Source: Nitrospira sp. (GTDB lineage: Bacteria > Nitrospirota > Nitrospiria > Nitrospirales > Nitrospiraceae). Taken from it: a DNA stretch of 64,000 nt. This document shows positions 41,278 through 50,328 of this stretch, piece after piece (position 1 is the stretch's first letter; each line of letters begins with the position of its first letter). Under the pieces are notes generated by a model that was given only the letters and a program-made list of their open reading frames with translations, had not been told where the DNA came from and ran no database searches. Location of the stretch: assembly GCA_030123605.1 (NCBI GenBank), contig CP126123.1, positions 3,873,237 to 3,937,236 of the forward strand, read 5' to 3'. Both the position numbers and the translations under genes were made by a program.

Positions 41278-42339
41278 TTACGCAGCGCCACCCATCGCGG
41301 CGCTGAATAAGGCGGGATTCATGCTTCGCGATTGAGCCTCGGCTTTGGTGACCAGACCGCGCGTGGCCAGGTCGATCAGAGCCATGTCCATCGTCTGCAT
41401 GCCGTCTTTCTGACTGGCCTGCATGACGCCTGGAATCTGGTGGAGCTTACCCTCGCGAATGAGGTTCCGCACCGCCGTGGTCCCGACCATGATCTCCACA
41501 GCGGCGACTCTGCCGCCGCTCTTCTTCTTGAGGAGCGTCTGCGTCAGCACCGCTTCCAGCGTTTCGGCCAACTGCGCACGGACCTGAGCCTGTTGGTTCG
41601 GGGGAAACGCGTCGATGATACGGTCGACGGTCTTCGGGGCGCTGGAGGTGTGGAGGGTGGCAAAGACCAGATGGCCGGTTTCGGCGGCGGTCAAGGCGAG
41701 CTGGATCGTATCCAAGTCTCGCATTTCGCCGACGAGAATGATGTCGGGATCTTCGCGAAGGGCGGCGCGGAGGGCATTGGCGAACGACAGGGTATGTACG
41801 CCCAGTTCACGCTGGTTGACCAGGCATTTTTTCGACTTGTGCACGAACTCCACCGGATCCTCGATCGTGAGGATATGCCCTTCGAACGTGTTGTTCAGAT
41901 AGTCGATCATTCCCGCGAGCGTGGTGGATTTCCCCGATCCGGTCGGGCCGGTGACGAGGATCAAGCCCTTCTCGCGGTCGCACAACTGTCTGAGAATCGG
42001 CGGCATGCCGAGCTTTTCCAGCGGAAGAATTTCAGTGGGAATGGTCCGAAAGACGGCGCCCAATCCACGGCCCTGGATGAAGACGTTGACGCGGAAGCGG
42101 GCGATGTCGCCGAGGTCGAAGGAGAAGTCGCATTCCCGGTGTTCTTCGAAATTCTTCCGCTGCGCATCGCTCATCATGTCGTAAATGAGCGCGTGGGTTT
42201 CGTCTTGGCTCAAGGGGGGATGGTCGAGCTTCTTGAGATCGCCGTGCAGGCGGATCATCGGTGGTTCGCCTGCGCTGATGTGGCAGTCTGAGGCGCCTTG
42301 CTGGACGCCGAAGGTCAACAGCTTGGAGATGTCAATCAT
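41278..42339 (-). CDS. pilT: Type IV pilus retraction ATPase PilT
   Basis: 353 residues: ASDCHISAGEPPMIRLHGDL, Walker A VTGPTGSGKSTTLAGM, Walker B IILVGEMRDLDTIQLAL, His box TAAETGHLVFATLHTSSA and the C-terminal AVRNLIREGKLHQI, the PilT signature. It drives pilus retraction at the inner membrane. GGAG precedes the ATG. Confidence 0.93.
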   Translation of the reverse strand: MIDISKLLTFGVQQGASDCHISAGEPPMIRLHGDLKKLDHPPLSQDETHALIYDMMSDAQRKNFEEHRECDFSFDLGDIARFRVNVFIQGRGLGAVFRTIPTEILPLEKLGMPPILRQLCDREKGLILVTGPTGSGKSTTLAGMIDYLNNTFEGHILTIEDPVEFVHKSKKCLVNQRELGVHTLSFANALRAALREDPDIILVGEMRDLDTIQLALTAAETGHLVFATLHTSSAPKTVDRIIDAFPPNQQAQVRAQLAETLEAVLTQTLLKKKSGGRVAAVEIMVGTTAVRNLIREGKLHQIPGVMQASQKDGMQTMDMALIDLATRGLVTKAEAQSRSMNPALFSAAMGGAA

Positions 42340-42526
42340 CGGATCACTCCATGAAGTAAGAGCATGTACGGAGGAAAGATCGCAGTGATGAATAACTGAG
42401 CATGGCCCGTTGAACTTCTTGGATCATGCCATAGGAAAGAGAGAAAGCAAGAAAATACCCGGAAGAGGCGACGAAGAAGCGGTCGAGAGATGAGGCTTGG
42501 AGCAGGGAGTGCCGCAGCGCGCGACG

Positions 42527-43726
42527 CTAGATTATGTTGAGCGCGCGTCCGCCTTTTTTCAGTGCCGCCAACGCCTCGTCGATCTGTTCGATGCTGTGGT
42601 CGGCCGTGACGGTGAGACGAAGGCGGCTGGTGGCGGGCGGGACGGTCGGTGGGCGGATCGCCGGGGCATAGATACCCTCCGCCAGGAGTGTGTTCGACAA
42701 GTTCACGGCACGATCGGGATCGCCGACCAGGATCGGCACAATCGGACTCTCCGAGGCCGTGAGTCGGAAGCCGAGTCCGGCGAGCCCTTGCGCGAGACGG
42801 TCACGGTTCTGCCAGAGTCGAGCGCGCCGTTCCGGTTCCTGGTCGATGACACGAAGCGCTGCGATGGCTGCCGCGGCAGATCCCGGTGGGGGGGCGGTCG
42901 TGTAAGTCAATGCACGACAGGTATTCACGAGGTAGGCAATGGATGCGCGCGATCCGACGATGTAGGCTCCGGCACTGCCGAGCGCCTTGCTCAAGGTGCC
43001 CATATGGTAGGGTAAGCGCGATTCCACATCGCAATGTTCGAGCGTGCCGCGGCCGGTTCGCCCCATGATTCCTGTACCGTGCGCATCATCCACAAAGACC
43101 GATGCTCCATACCGTTCGGCCAAGAGGGCAATGTCCCTCAGCGGTGCAATGTCTCCGTCCATGCTGAAGAGGCCGTCGGTCACAATGAGGGTGGGTTTGG
43201 CCGAGGATCGACGGGCGAGCGATTGTTCCAAGTGATCCATGTCTCGATGGCGGTACACACGAAATGTAGCGCCGCTCAAGCGGCAGCCGTCGATCAGGCT
43301 TGCATGGCAGAGCCGGTCGGCGAAGATGAGGCCGTCTTTCCCGATCAGGGCTGGAATCGCGCTGATGTTGGCCAGATAGCCCGCTGCAAAGGTGAGCGCC
43401 GCCTCCGTATCTTTGAACTGTGCCAATGCTGACTCAAGAGCTTCATGGGGTGGGAGGGTGCCGCACACCAGGCGCGATGCTCCGGATCCCGCGCCATAGC
43501 GTCTGGTGGCTTCGACGGCCGCTTCCACGACTGCCGGGTGCGTGGCGAGGCCCAGGTAATTGTTGGATGAGAGGAGGATGACTCGGCGGTTGTCCAACAT
43601 GACCGTCGGCCCGGTAGCCGACGCGATGGTCCGAAGCCGACGCAAGAGATGGCGATCTTCCAATTTCTGGAGACGGTGCTCAAACATGGCTGCCTGTACG
43701 TTCGAAGCGTTGGTACTATTTGACAA
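42527..43726 (-). CDS. bioF: 8-amino-7-oxononanoate synthase-like (alpha-oxoamine synthase family)
   Basis: 399 residues, PLP-dependent fold type I. SSNNYLGLATHPAVVEAAVE, YGAGSGASRLVCGTLPPHEA, VFVDDAHGTGIMGRTGRGTL and the PLP Lys in MGTLSKALGSAGAYIVGSR. BioF makes the biotin precursor KAPA from pimeloyl thioester and alanine; Kbl (glycine C-acetyltransferase) is the main alternative. No other bio genes are nearby, so the specific call is moderately sure. Divergent from the TPR gene at 43810. Confidence 0.75.
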   Translation of the reverse strand: MSNSTNASNVQAAMFEHRLQKLEDRHLLRRLRTIASATGPTVMLDNRRVILLSSNNYLGLATHPAVVEAAVEATRRYGAGSGASRLVCGTLPPHEALESALAQFKDTEAALTFAAGYLANISAIPALIGKDGLIFADRLCHASLIDGCRLSGATFRVYRHRDMDHLEQSLARRSSAKPTLIVTDGLFSMDGDIAPLRDIALLAERYGASVFVDDAHGTGIMGRTGRGTLEHCDVESRLPYHMGTLSKALGSAGAYIVGSRASIAYLVNTCRALTYTTAPPPGSAAAAIAALRVIDQEPERRARLWQNRDRLAQGLAGLGFRLTASESPIVPILVGDPDRAVNLSNTLLAEGIYAPAIRPPTVPPATSRLRLTVTADHSIEQIDEALAALKKGGRALNII

Positions 43727-43809
43727 GGCCGACTGGTCCCTAGTATAAGGCGCGATGCTGCCGGAAACGACCGCTTCTTTGTAGTTTCGGCGAAGATAAC
43801 CGTCTGTCT

Positions 43810-44643
43810 ATGAGTTACCGAATCAAAGTTCAGGAAAAAGCCGATCCGCTCGATGAGAGCCACCTACTGAGCGGGGTGGAACGGTTTCTGCTCATGCTCC
43901 ATGAGCAGCGACGGGCATTGCTGGTGGGGGTAGGCGTCTTGCTGGTCGCTGCTGCCGTGGTTGCCGGTGTCATGTGGTATGACTACCAGACGACCTTGAA
44001 GGCGCGTGAACTCGATCAGGAGGCGACGCTTCACTATCTCAATCGGCCGGCCGACGACCCGAAGAAGGCGCGTGAGCAGCTCACTCAGGCCATAACCCTC
44101 TACAAACAGGTGGTGGATCAATATCCTCGTACGCCGGTCGCCCCATTAGCCTTGTTCCATCTTGGTAATGCCCAGGTCTTGGCGAATGAAGTCGATGCGG
44201 GGATCGAAACCTACAAGCGATTTATGCTGCTCTATGGGGTCAATCCATCGCTGCTGGGTCTTGTCCAGCAACGGTTGGCTTATGCCTATTGGATGAAGGG
44301 GGATCGCGACCAGGCGACCAAGGCCTTTATCGGCATTCTTGACATCCCCGGCGCCCTCAACAAGGATCACGTGCTCTTCGAGTTGGCAAAGTTGGAGGAG
44401 TCGCAGTCTCGTCCGGAGGGGGCACTCGCGCACTATCAAGACTTGATGAAGAATTATCCCAACTCGCCCTTCACGAGCGAGGCTGCCGTCCGGGTGAAGG
44501 TGCTGGAAGTGAAGAAATCGCCGGATAGTCCACCGACCGCCGTTACGGCTACCCCGGCGGCAGGAACCCCCGCTCCCCAGCCTGAAGCACCTGCCAAATC
44601 ATCAGGCAAGTCTGCCTTACCTGCTTCCAAGAAGAAGCCGTAG
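43810..44643 (+). CDS. TPR protein with N-terminal TM helix (YfgM-like)
   Basis: 277 residues. One TM helix (ALLVGVGVLLVAAAVVAGVM) after a ~35-residue cytoplasmic start, then TPR-like repeats, and a Pro/Ala-rich tail ending in KKKP. The layout resembles YfgM/BamD-type periplasmic scaffold proteins. Convergent with the mltD-like gene. Confidence 0.75.
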   Translation: MSYRIKVQEKADPLDESHLLSGVERFLLMLHEQRRALLVGVGVLLVAAAVVAGVMWYDYQTTLKARELDQEATLHYLNRPADDPKKAREQLTQAITLYKQVVDQYPRTPVAPLALFHLGNAQVLANEVDAGIETYKRFMLLYGVNPSLLGLVQQRLAYAYWMKGDRDQATKAFIGILDIPGALNKDHVLFELAKLEESQSRPEGALAHYQDLMKNYPNSPFTSEAAVRVKVLEVKKSPDSPPTAVTATPAAGTPAPQPEAPAKSSGKSALPASKKKP

Positions 44644-44688
44644 GCTCCTCCTTTCTATGGGCATGGTGCTCGTTGCCGCGGTCGGTTA

Positions 44689-46110
44689 TTACTGAGCGAT
44701 GACGAGGCGACTGCCTGCCTTGATGGTGGGACCTGTGAGGTTGTTGTTGCTCTTGAGGGTCTTGACTGAGATATTGAATCGCTTGGCGATTTTCTCAAGG
44801 GAGTCGCCCACGCGGACCCGATACCAACGGCCGGAGTCAGGTTCACCCTTGATTTGCCGCACCTTGACGGGAAGGGGGGCGAACTTGTGGGTCGGGGCTC
44901 GATCCAACAGCTGTTCCACCTTCGCCCTGGTACCGACAGGGACTTTCAAGTGGTACTCGGCGTCATCCGGAGGCGTGGCATCCCGCCGCAACTCCGGGTT
45001 GAGGACCTTCAACTCTTGATAGGAAATCCCGGTCACATTGGCAATGGCTTTGAAATGGATGGGGCGTCGCACGACCACTTCCTCGAACTGGTGCGGCTGC
45101 ACCTCATTCTGCGGAAATCCATAACGATCCGGATTCTTGGCGATGATGGTCGCAGCCATGAATCGAGGCACGTATTCTTTGGTCTCTCGGCGGATCAGAC
45201 GTGTTTTTGCGATATCTGAAAAGCTCTCCGCTTGAGCTGTCTGCAGCGCCCGCATGACTTTGCCTTCACCGGCATTGTACGCGGCCATCGCCAACGGCCA
45301 GGTTCCGAACAGATCGTAAAGGTCTCGCAGATAGCGCGCTGCCGCGACGGTCGACTTCACGGGATCTCGTCGCTCGTCCACGTAGCTGTCCACCCGTAAC
45401 CCATACACTTTCGCCGTGCCCTTCATGAACTGCCATGGACCGGCCGCCCGGGCACGTGAATAGGCGTGGGGGTTGAATCCGCTTTCGACTAGAGACAGAT
45501 AAATAAGATCGCTCGGGAGGTTGAACTCGGAGAAGATGCTGTCCACCAACGGCCGATAGTGGCTGAGGCGAATGAGCCATTGCTCAAAACGGTTGCGGAT
45601 CGAGACGTTGAAAAAGCGAATGTGACCTTGAACGGAAGGATCGAGCACGATCGGCACATTATAGGCCGTCGCCTCTTCAGATTCCTGATCTTGTGCGGCG
45701 GCGACGGCCTCCTCTTGGATGGTTTCTGCCGGTGGCGTCAACAGATCCGCAAATCTCGCGGTGGCTCCACTGAGAGGCTTGAGCTGAAGGAGGGCTTCCG
45801 CCGGCGGAATTTCGGTGGACGGTTCGCTGGCAATGGGAGTGAGGTTTTCAGCTGCTTCACTTTCTGCGGCCGCAACGCGATCTTTTTCCTCCAATAGGTA
45901 TTCTGGTTCTTGTAGGTATTCTGGTTCTTGAATGGGAGTGGGGATCTCTTCAGCGTCTGGTTCAGGAGTGGTAGCCGGATCGGTTTGAAGGGGAATCGGC
46001 GCTTCGGCCTTTGCAAGAGCCGGCCACGAGAGGCCAATCACACAGAGGCAGAAAAAAAGTAAGTTGCGAAAACCAGCGCTCAGTGAACGTCCACGCATAA
46101 ATGCACCCAT
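44689..46110 (-). CDS. mltD: Membrane-bound lytic transglycosylase with LysM domain (MltD-like)
   Basis: 473 residues. Signal peptide (LLFFCLCVIGLSWPALAKAE), a Pro/Glu-rich linker with a repeated PEYLxEPEYL unit, then the SLT domain: LVESGFNPHAYSRARAAGPW with catalytic Glu, and LAMAAYNAGEGKV. The C-terminus WYRVRVGDSLEKIAKRFNIS is one LysM domain that binds peptidoglycan. Cleaves glycan strands in the periplasm. An ATG at 46098 is an equally possible start. Confidence 0.9.
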   Translation of the reverse strand: MGAFMRGRSLSAGFRNLLFFCLCVIGLSWPALAKAEAPIPLQTDPATTPEPDAEEIPTPIQEPEYLQEPEYLLEEKDRVAAAESEAAENLTPIASEPSTEIPPAEALLQLKPLSGATARFADLLTPPAETIQEEAVAAAQDQESEEATAYNVPIVLDPSVQGHIRFFNVSIRNRFEQWLIRLSHYRPLVDSIFSEFNLPSDLIYLSLVESGFNPHAYSRARAAGPWQFMKGTAKVYGLRVDSYVDERRDPVKSTVAAARYLRDLYDLFGTWPLAMAAYNAGEGKVMRALQTAQAESFSDIAKTRLIRRETKEYVPRFMAATIIAKNPDRYGFPQNEVQPHQFEEVVVRRPIHFKAIANVTGISYQELKVLNPELRRDATPPDDAEYHLKVPVGTRAKVEQLLDRAPTHKFAPLPVKVRQIKGEPDSGRWYRVRVGDSLEKIAKRFNISVKTLKSNNNLTGPTIKAGSRLVIAQ

Positions 46111-46222
46111 CCAGACTGTTCGTAAGAATGTGCGGTTACCGAGTCTCGAAGGCTAGCCTATCGATGAGGTGACAACTTGTCAAGAAATTGAGGGAGTTGG
46201 GTCGTCGTCTCCATTTCGAGGA

Positions 46223-46241
46223 ACGCAAAACGATTTTGCGT
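46223..46241. promoter_or_regulatory. 19-nt palindrome in the mltD-aminotransferase divergent region
   Basis: ACGCAAAA-CGA-TTTTGCGT is a perfect inverted repeat with 8-bp arms, between two divergent genes (302-bp gap). Probably an operator or RNA hairpin; no T-run follows. Confidence 0.5.
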
Positions 46242-46412
46242 GGAGGGGCGAACAGAGATCAAAAGGTTCATCCTCCCGCGGCCTATTGAACTCGCTGAAA
46301 AGATGAGCATCTTTGCGGCTGGTTACCTTGACACCTCTAGGGGGCTATGGTAGCGTACGCCCCTTCCAAATCCCTGACATTGTTCGTTCCGTACAGCGAG
46401 GAGGTTTGTTCC

Positions 46413-47558
46413 ATGCTCAAACGGTATTTACTGGCTCCCGGCCCCACCCCCGTCCCGCCGGAGGTGCTCCTGGCGATGGCCAGACCGATGATTCATCACC
46501 GAGCTCCTGAGTTCGACAAGCTCTTCGCCGAGGTTCGCGAGGACCTGAAATGGCTGTTCCAGACCAGAAACGACGTATTGATTCTTGCGGCGTCCGGCAC
46601 AGGAGGGATGGAGGGATCGGTCTCGAACTTTCTTTCCCCCGGCGATAAGGCGCTCACGATCAACGGCGGCAAGTTCGGTGAGCGCTGGACGAAGCTCTGC
46701 AAGACCTTCGGCGCGCAGGTGACCGAGCTGAAGGTCGAGTGGGGCCGCGCGGTGGATCCTCAGGCCGTGGCGGATGCTTTGAAGAAGGATCCCTCCATTA
46801 AGGCTGTCTACGTGCAGGCCAGCGAAACCTCCACGGCAGTGGCGCACGATGTCAAGGCCTTGGCCGAGATCATCAAGGGTTATGAGGATACGATTCTGGT
46901 GGTGGACGCGATCACCGCACTGGGTGTGCTCGATCTCAAGACCGATGCGTGGGGACTTGACGTGGTGGTGACCGGGTCGCAGAAGGCACTGATGTTGCCG
47001 CCGGGGTTGGCCTTCGCCAGCGTGAGCGAGAAGGCCTGGCGGTTGGCGGAGAAGGCGAAGAACGCGGCGTTTTACTTCAACTTCAAAAGAGAACGGGAGA
47101 ATCAACAGAAGAGCACGACCGCCTATACGCCGGCCGTATCGCTCATCTTGGGCCTGAAAGAAGTGATGAACATACTCAAGGCCGAGGGGTTGGAGTCGAT
47201 TTTTGCCCGCCACGCCATGTTGGCGACGGCGATGCGCGAAGGTGTCAAGGCTGCCGGGCTTGAACTGTTCCCAAAGGAACGCCCCAGCGATGCGTTGACG
47301 GCGATTCTCGCCCCGCAAGGAGTAGATGGTCAAGCGGTCTACAAGAATTTGCGGACCCAGTACGGTATGACGGCTGCGGGAGGTCAGGATCATCTGAAGG
47401 GCAAGATCTTCCGTATCTCTCATATGGGCTACATCGACAGCTTTGATGTGATTACGGCCCTGGCTGCGGTGGAAATGGTCGTCAAGGGACTGGGTTATCC
47501 CGTGAAGCTGGGTAGTGGGGTTGCGAAGGCTCAAGAAATCATCATGGGAAAATCCTAG
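46413..47558 (+). CDS. Class V aminotransferase (alanine/serine-glyoxylate aminotransferase family)
   Basis: 381 residues. LLAPGPTPVPPEVLLAMARP, HHRAPEFDKLF and, around the PLP Lys, VVVTGSQKALMLPPGLAFAS. Next to serA, it probably acts as the phosphoserine or serine transaminase of serine synthesis, replacing SerC; that is inference from the operon. GAGGAGG precedes the ATG at 46413. The next gene starts 28 bp downstream. Confidence 0.85.
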   Translation: MLKRYLLAPGPTPVPPEVLLAMARPMIHHRAPEFDKLFAEVREDLKWLFQTRNDVLILAASGTGGMEGSVSNFLSPGDKALTINGGKFGERWTKLCKTFGAQVTELKVEWGRAVDPQAVADALKKDPSIKAVYVQASETSTAVAHDVKALAEIIKGYEDTILVVDAITALGVLDLKTDAWGLDVVVTGSQKALMLPPGLAFASVSEKAWRLAEKAKNAAFYFNFKRERENQQKSTTAYTPAVSLILGLKEVMNILKAEGLESIFARHAMLATAMREGVKAAGLELFPKERPSDALTAILAPQGVDGQAVYKNLRTQYGMTAAGGQDHLKGKIFRISHMGYIDSFDVITALAAVEMVVKGLGYPVKLGSGVAKAQEIIMGKS

Positions 47559-47586
47559 ACTCACCTTCAGGTAAGGCGCCACGACA

Positions 47587-49179
47587 ATGAAAATTCTGAT
47601 CAGCGACAGTTTGTCGAAGCAGGGTGTAGAGGTGTTGGAGAAGGCGGGCTTTACGGTCGTGGTCAAAACGAAACTGCCGAAAGAGGAACTCCTGAAGGAA
47701 CTCAAGGATGCGGACGGGTTGATCGTCCGGTCCGGAACCAAGGTCACCGCCGAAGTCATTGCCGCAGCCGGTCGCCTGAAAGTGGTGGGACGAGCCGGTT
47801 CCGGCTTGGACAATGTCGATACCCCCGCAGCCACGCGACGGGGCATCGTCGTCATGAATACGCCCGGCGGCAATACCGTGACGACTGCCGAACATACGAT
47901 GGCCATGATTTTCGCCATGTCGCGGCGCATTCCCCAAGCCACGGCCTCGACCAAGGCAGGGAGGTGGGAAAAAGAAAAGTTCATGGGCGTGGAGCTCTAC
48001 AATAAGGTTCTCGGCATCGTCGGCGTCGGTCAAATCGGCGGCTATCTCACCAAGCTGGCCCAGGGGGTGGGCATGCAGGTGTTGGCCTATGATCCCTACC
48101 TGGCGCCGGAACGAGCCCAGAAGATGGGAATCACCATCGTCGACCTGGACGAACTCTTCCGACGGGCGGATGTGGTGTCGGTCCATACCCCGTTGACTCC
48201 GGAAACCAAGAATCTCATCAACGCCCAGGCGATTGCGAAAATGAAACCGGGTGTGATGATCGCCAATTGTGCGCGTGGTGGTATCGTGCATGAGGGGGAC
48301 CTCTGCGAGGCGTTGAAGTCTAAGCGGGTCGCAGCGGCAGCGTTCGACGTGTTCGAAGATGAGCCGGTGAAGCAGGACAATCCGCTCCTGGCGCTGGACA
48401 ATTTTATTTGTTCGCCGCACATCGGGGCCTCCACGACGGAGGCGCAGGAAAATGTGGCTGTCGGGATTGCGGAGCAGATCGTCGAATACTTCACCGAGGG
48501 GATCGCGCGCGGGGCGGTCAATATTCCGTCCGTGTCGCCCGAGCTGCTCCCGCAGCTCCAGCCGTACCTTTCGTTGGGCGAGCGGGTCGGGCTCCTGCAA
48601 GCCCAGTTGTTGGAAGGTGGATTGGAGCGGTTGACCGTCGAATACGGTGGAGAGGTCGCCGGGTTGAATGTGGCGCCGCTGACCATTGCGGTCTTGAAGG
48701 GGCTCCTGACCCCCATCCTTGAAGATCCCGTCAACTATGTGAATGCGCCGATCGTGGCCAAGGAGCGCGGCATCGAAGTAAAAGAGGTGAAGAGCAGTGA
48801 TGCCGGCGATTTTACCAGCGTCATTCGGGTGCGGGTGGAGTCCGGTAAAAAATCCCATCAGGTGGCCGGGACTCTTTATAATCACAAGGATCCGCGCATC
48901 ATCGAAATCGACCAGTTCAAGGTGGAGGTCGTGCCGGACAACCATCTTCTCTTGATTATGAACGAGGACCGCCCCGGTGTGATCGGCACGGTGGGGCATG
49001 TCCTGGGCGATCACAACATCAATATCGCGCGCATGCAATGTTCGAGAGAAGAACGAGGCGGCCGCGCGTTGTTGATTTTTGGGCTCGATGCGCCGCTTTC
49101 CACTTCGGTGCTCGATCACATTACGAACAGCAAGCACATCCTTTCCGTCAAGGTCGCCGACCTGTCGAAAGGCTTGTAG
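47587..49179 (+). CDS. serA: D-3-phosphoglycerate dehydrogenase
   Basis: 530 residues, the long type. NAD site LGIVGVGQIGGYLTKLAQGV, catalytic region ANCARGGIVHEGDLCEAL and HIGASTTEAQENVA, then an allosteric substrate-binding domain and a C-terminal ACT domain (LLIMNEDRPGVIGTVGHVLG). First step of serine synthesis, probably feedback-controlled by serine through the ACT domain. Confidence 0.96.
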   Translation: MKILISDSLSKQGVEVLEKAGFTVVVKTKLPKEELLKELKDADGLIVRSGTKVTAEVIAAAGRLKVVGRAGSGLDNVDTPAATRRGIVVMNTPGGNTVTTAEHTMAMIFAMSRRIPQATASTKAGRWEKEKFMGVELYNKVLGIVGVGQIGGYLTKLAQGVGMQVLAYDPYLAPERAQKMGITIVDLDELFRRADVVSVHTPLTPETKNLINAQAIAKMKPGVMIANCARGGIVHEGDLCEALKSKRVAAAAFDVFEDEPVKQDNPLLALDNFICSPHIGASTTEAQENVAVGIAEQIVEYFTEGIARGAVNIPSVSPELLPQLQPYLSLGERVGLLQAQLLEGGLERLTVEYGGEVAGLNVAPLTIAVLKGLLTPILEDPVNYVNAPIVAKERGIEVKEVKSSDAGDFTSVIRVRVESGKKSHQVAGTLYNHKDPRIIEIDQFKVEVVPDNHLLLIMNEDRPGVIGTVGHVLGDHNINIARMQCSREERGGRALLIFGLDAPLSTSVLDHITNSKHILSVKVADLSKGL

Positions 49180-49197
49180 ATTGCTCGGCAGCCGCCC

Positions 49198-50328
49198 ATG
49201 GGCTCTCTTTCGTTGAAGGCCACTTCTTCCTCCACTCCTCATCTGTCTGGTCGGGAACGGTCGCTCATTCCAGTCGGAATGAGCACCATTCTCCCTCAGG
49301 CCGCCGAGTGTATCCGTCGTCTCGAACAGACCCTCCTCGGCGTTCTCGCGCGAGGGAGGTACGAAGAGATCATCCTGCCGATGTTCGAGTACCTGGATGT
49401 GCTCGCACCGGGTCTGGAGTCCGAGATCATCGAAAAGTGTTATCAGATCGTCGATCGAACCACCGGCAGATTGTTGTTGCTGCGTCCCGATGCGACCGCG
49501 CAGATTGCGCGGACCGTCGCCATGGGGATGATGGGCACGAGGCTGCCGCTGCGGCTCTGTTACCGCACGTCTGTGTTTCGTTATGAACGTGATCATGCGG
49601 GCCGTGACCGGGAAATTTTTCAAGTCGGGGCCGAGCTGATCGGAGTGAACGGAGTGGACGGGGACGCCGAGGTTCTGATGCTCCTCCTCGAATGCTTGGA
49701 CCGGGTGGGGCTCTCCTCGTTCAAAGTCGCAGTCGGCCATGTTGGGTTCTTCACGGCCTTGCTCGTCCGGTCCGGTCTCTCGGCGGAGGGCAGGAAACGT
49801 GTGGAGCAGGCCGCCGCAAGGAAAGACATGCCGCTTCTTGAAACATTGCTGGTGGGGGAAGGCCTGTCCCGATCGGCATCGGGAGTCATCCTTGAGGTGT
49901 TGGAATTATGCGGCGGACAGGAAGTGCTTGCACGGGGGCGGAAGTTGGTGGGGCGCGATCGGACGCTCTTGGGACCGTTGGATCGACTGGCTCAGGTGTA
50001 CGAACGACTGGTGTCGATCGGACGGCAACAGGCCGTGCTGATCGATCTCGGCGAGTTCCGCGGGTTCGAATATTATGACGGGATGGTGTTCGATGTCTTT
50101 GCGCCGGGGGTCGGGGCGGAGTTGGGCGGCGGGGGACGGTACGACCATCTGATGGGGCGGTTCGGTCGCCAGGCGGCATCCACCGGCTTTGCCCTCGATG
50201 TCGATCGGCTGTTTCGGGCCATCGACTCGTCAGGGGATCTATCGCCGGCTCATCCGGTCGGTTCGACCACGGACCGTGCAACGGGTGTCTCCGTTCGCGC
50301 ACGCATGCGGCAAAGGAGTCGGGCATGA
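49198..50328 (+). CDS. hisZ: ATP phosphoribosyltransferase regulatory subunit
   Basis: 376 residues, HisRS-like but without the synthetase active site: GRYEEIILPMFEYLDVLAPG, LLLLRPDATAQIARTVA, FRYERDHAGRDREIFQVGAE, then GGGGRYDHLMGRFG. HisZ partners the short HisG. It is 18 bp after serA and overlaps dnaB by 4 bp. Confidence 0.9.
   Translation: MGSLSLKATSSSTPHLSGRERSLIPVGMSTILPQAAECIRRLEQTLLGVLARGRYEEIILPMFEYLDVLAPGLESEIIEKCYQIVDRTTGRLLLLRPDATAQIARTVAMGMMGTRLPLRLCYRTSVFRYERDHAGRDREIFQVGAELIGVNGVDGDAEVLMLLLECLDRVGLSSFKVAVGHVGFFTALLVRSGLSAEGRKRVEQAAARKDMPLLETLLVGEGLSRSASGVILEVLELCGGQEVLARGRKLVGRDRTLLGPLDRLAQVYERLVSIGRQQAVLIDLGEFRGFEYYDGMVFDVFAPGVGAELGGGGRYDHLMGRFGRQAASTGFALDVDRLFRAIDSSGDLSPAHPVGSTTDRATGVSVRARMRQRSRA

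Noticed and set aside
41332-42291. 319-codon plus-strand frame opposite pilT
   Set aside because: Antisense shadow of a highly conserved gene.
46119-46145. CGTAAG followed 16 bases later by GTCT
   Set aside because: The -10 half is wrong and the nearest plus-strand start is ~290 bp away, so it was not counted as an ECF motif.
46428-49740. Long minus-strand open frames of 518 and 732 codons
   Set aside because: They lie opposite the aminotransferase, serA and hisZ genes, show no domains, and result from high GC and codon bias of the real genes.
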